Below the pieces are notes generated by a model. The model was not told the DNA's origin, ran no database searches, and saw nothing but the letters and a program-made list of their open reading frames with translations. Shown here in pieces: positions 62,791 through 64,000 of a stretch of DNA of 64,000 nt; position 1 is the stretch's first letter; the number at the start of each line of letters is the position of its first letter. The position numbers and the translations under genes were made by a program. The DNA comes from Drosophila pseudoobscura (lineage: Eukaryota > Arthropoda > Insecta > Diptera > Drosophilidae), in contig NC_046680.1 of assembly GCF_009870125.1 (NCBI RefSeq), positions 13,969,501 through 14,033,500 of the forward strand. Reading direction: 5' to 3'.

Positions 62791-63888
62791 ATGTCCAAGT
62801 TTAATGTTTGGCTGATCTTCTGGTGTAAGTAGAAGGCCACATCGGATGTTGCCTATAATCGATACTAATATTCTGTGCGGTGTTTAGGTGCCGTGATGAT
62901 GATGCAGCCTTGGATGAACCAGAGCCATGCCCTGGCTGCGGATGCGGTCAATGCCACATCTGTGCAATCCACTATTGGCTTATTGATGGGCGAAGCAACA
63001 ACCGCCAAAACTACGGCCTCTCCCCAGGCAGTGGTCAAGTCATCCACTCGCCAGGAAGCTGCCAAGGAAATCGTCGCGGGAGCTCCTACAGTCATCCCCA
63101 AAACAGACCCAGTGACTGGCCCAGCCGGACCCAAAATCGAGAAGGCACGATTGGGATCATCAGTTCGACTGATCACGGGCTTACTGTCCGGCTTGCATCG
63201 CACCAAGCGCCGCTTGTCGCTGCTGAATGATACCCTAATGCCGCGTTCGGGTCCCCACAAGGGCGACCACGCTTCATCTGCTCCCGTTGACACCACTACC
63301 TCGGCGCCCCCCACTATGATGGATGATAGCGAGCAACAGGAACTCGACTATCAACCGCAAATGGTGGCCAAGCCTATGGCCGAAGATTTCCCCTTGAACG
63401 AGCCCGAAAACGATCCGCACGGCGGTCACACCATGACCTCGTCCAAGTACCGTTGCATGCACATGTCTTCGCCGGTTCTACCGCCGATATTCTTCATGTT
63501 GCAACAGCTGTTGCAGCCCAGCCCAATGATGGAGACGGCCACTGAGATGCACCACAGCCCCATTACATCACCACTGTTTGAGTTACTCAATGACATCGAG
63601 GACATGACGCTGCAGAATATTCCCAATGCAATCGAGCGTCTGCTGGCGAATCGTTTCGTGTTCGCGAGTGGCACCCAACTGGATAACAAGGACAAGAATA
63701 GCACGCAGCAGGATGACGATGTCTCCGAGAACGACGAGCTCAAGAAGGAAGCTGCTGAAGTCGCACCCACTCACGATAAGGACGAAATCGTTCTCGTGTG
63801 TCCCCTACACCATGAGCATCATGCCAATCACAATGGCGAAATAATTGACGATAACGTTATCCTTGTTGACCAGTGCCACGTTGTATAG
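62791..63888 (+). CDS. secreted protein, Thr/Ser-rich and acidic, unknown family
   Basis: Two coding exons: 62,791-62,824 and 62,888-63,888 (donor T|GTAAGT, acceptor TGTTTAG), joined inside the codon TGT, giving 344 residues. The first exon completes a secretory signal peptide, MSKFNVWLIFWCAVMMMQPW, with likely cleavage after HALA (about residue 28); the frame in exon 2 alone starts within it at MMMQPW. The mature protein has NATS and NDT N-glycosylation sites, a Thr/Ala/Pro-rich first third, a dibasic TKRR that could be processed, an acidic middle, a Met/Pro-rich hydrophobic patch (PVLPPIFFMLQQLLQPSPMM), an amphipathic region (LFELLNDIEDMTLQNIPNAI) and an acidic, His-rich tail (PLHHEHHANHNG). 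Few cysteines. No known domain recognised; an insect-specific extracellular or cuticle/ECM protein is possible. Confidence 0.8.
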
Positions 63889-64000
63889 GTCTGTAGATCG
63901 AGGTAGACATAGTATAGCGGTAGAATATTAGGTTTATAGGTAGCTCATTTGAATTTGTGCTTTGGTGTCACTCAAAATTTTTAGGTTTTTTTTTAGCATT
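63889..64000 (+). other. 3' UTR start of the secreted-protein gene
   Basis: AT-rich sequence after the stop; no AATAAA before the window ends, so the 3' end lies beyond. Confidence 0.5.

Noticed and set aside
1..64000. CRISPR arrays, bacterial operons or prophage
   Set aside because: The DNA is eukaryotic with spliced genes; no direct-repeat/spacer arrays were seen.

Overview
The window is insect DNA, almost certainly Drosophila. It carries recognisable fly genes (a tapas/TDRD7-type LOTUS-Tudor gene, Mediator subunit 8, a tetraspanin) with short 50-90 bp introns, fly core-promoter motifs (DRE, Ohler motifs 1 and 6) and a DINE-1-like repeat. The repeat looks like those I remember from obscura-group flies, but the species cannot be proved from the sequence alone.

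Layout. Positions 1-43,400 form a gene-poor stretch in which I find no supportable protein gene. Its first 2.4 kb are strikingly rich in TAATCC/GGATTA sites (Bicoid/Orthodenticle class) plus Zelda-like heptamers, so it may be an early anterior enhancer. Around 12.0-12.8 kb lies a CTCTTT-rich, internally duplicated segment. A DINE-1/Helitron-like element sits at 26.4-27.5 kb. At 43.4-43.8 kb there is a decayed fragment of an LDL-receptor-family gene (YWTD propeller plus EGF-like piece).

From 44.3 kb the window is gene dense. In order: a two-exon tetraspanin (+); a previously easy-to-miss small spliced ORF on the minus strand at 46.2-46.6 kb; a motif-6/DRE promoter zone; the seven-coding-exon tapas-like piRNA-pathway gene (+, 1,306 aa as spliced here); MED8 (-), convergent with tapas; a six-coding-exon SR/RS-rich nuclear protein (+, about 594 aa), divergent from MED8; a large inverted repeat at 59.65-61.62 kb with a 70-nt loop and tandem ~120-bp units in both arms; a small multi-exon minus-strand gene or gene relic whose last exon is part of the right arm; and a secreted, Thr/Ser/acid-rich protein of unknown family (+, 344 aa).

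Functionally, tapas (germline piRNA/nuage), MED8 (transcription) and the RS protein (probably RNA processing) look like ordinary neighbours sharing promoters and 3' ends rather than a pathway. The most exciting element is the inverted repeat. It has the architecture of a Drosophila hairpin-RNA (hpRNA) endo-siRNA locus and appears to have captured the end of a coding gene, which would make that gene or its paralogues a natural silencing target.
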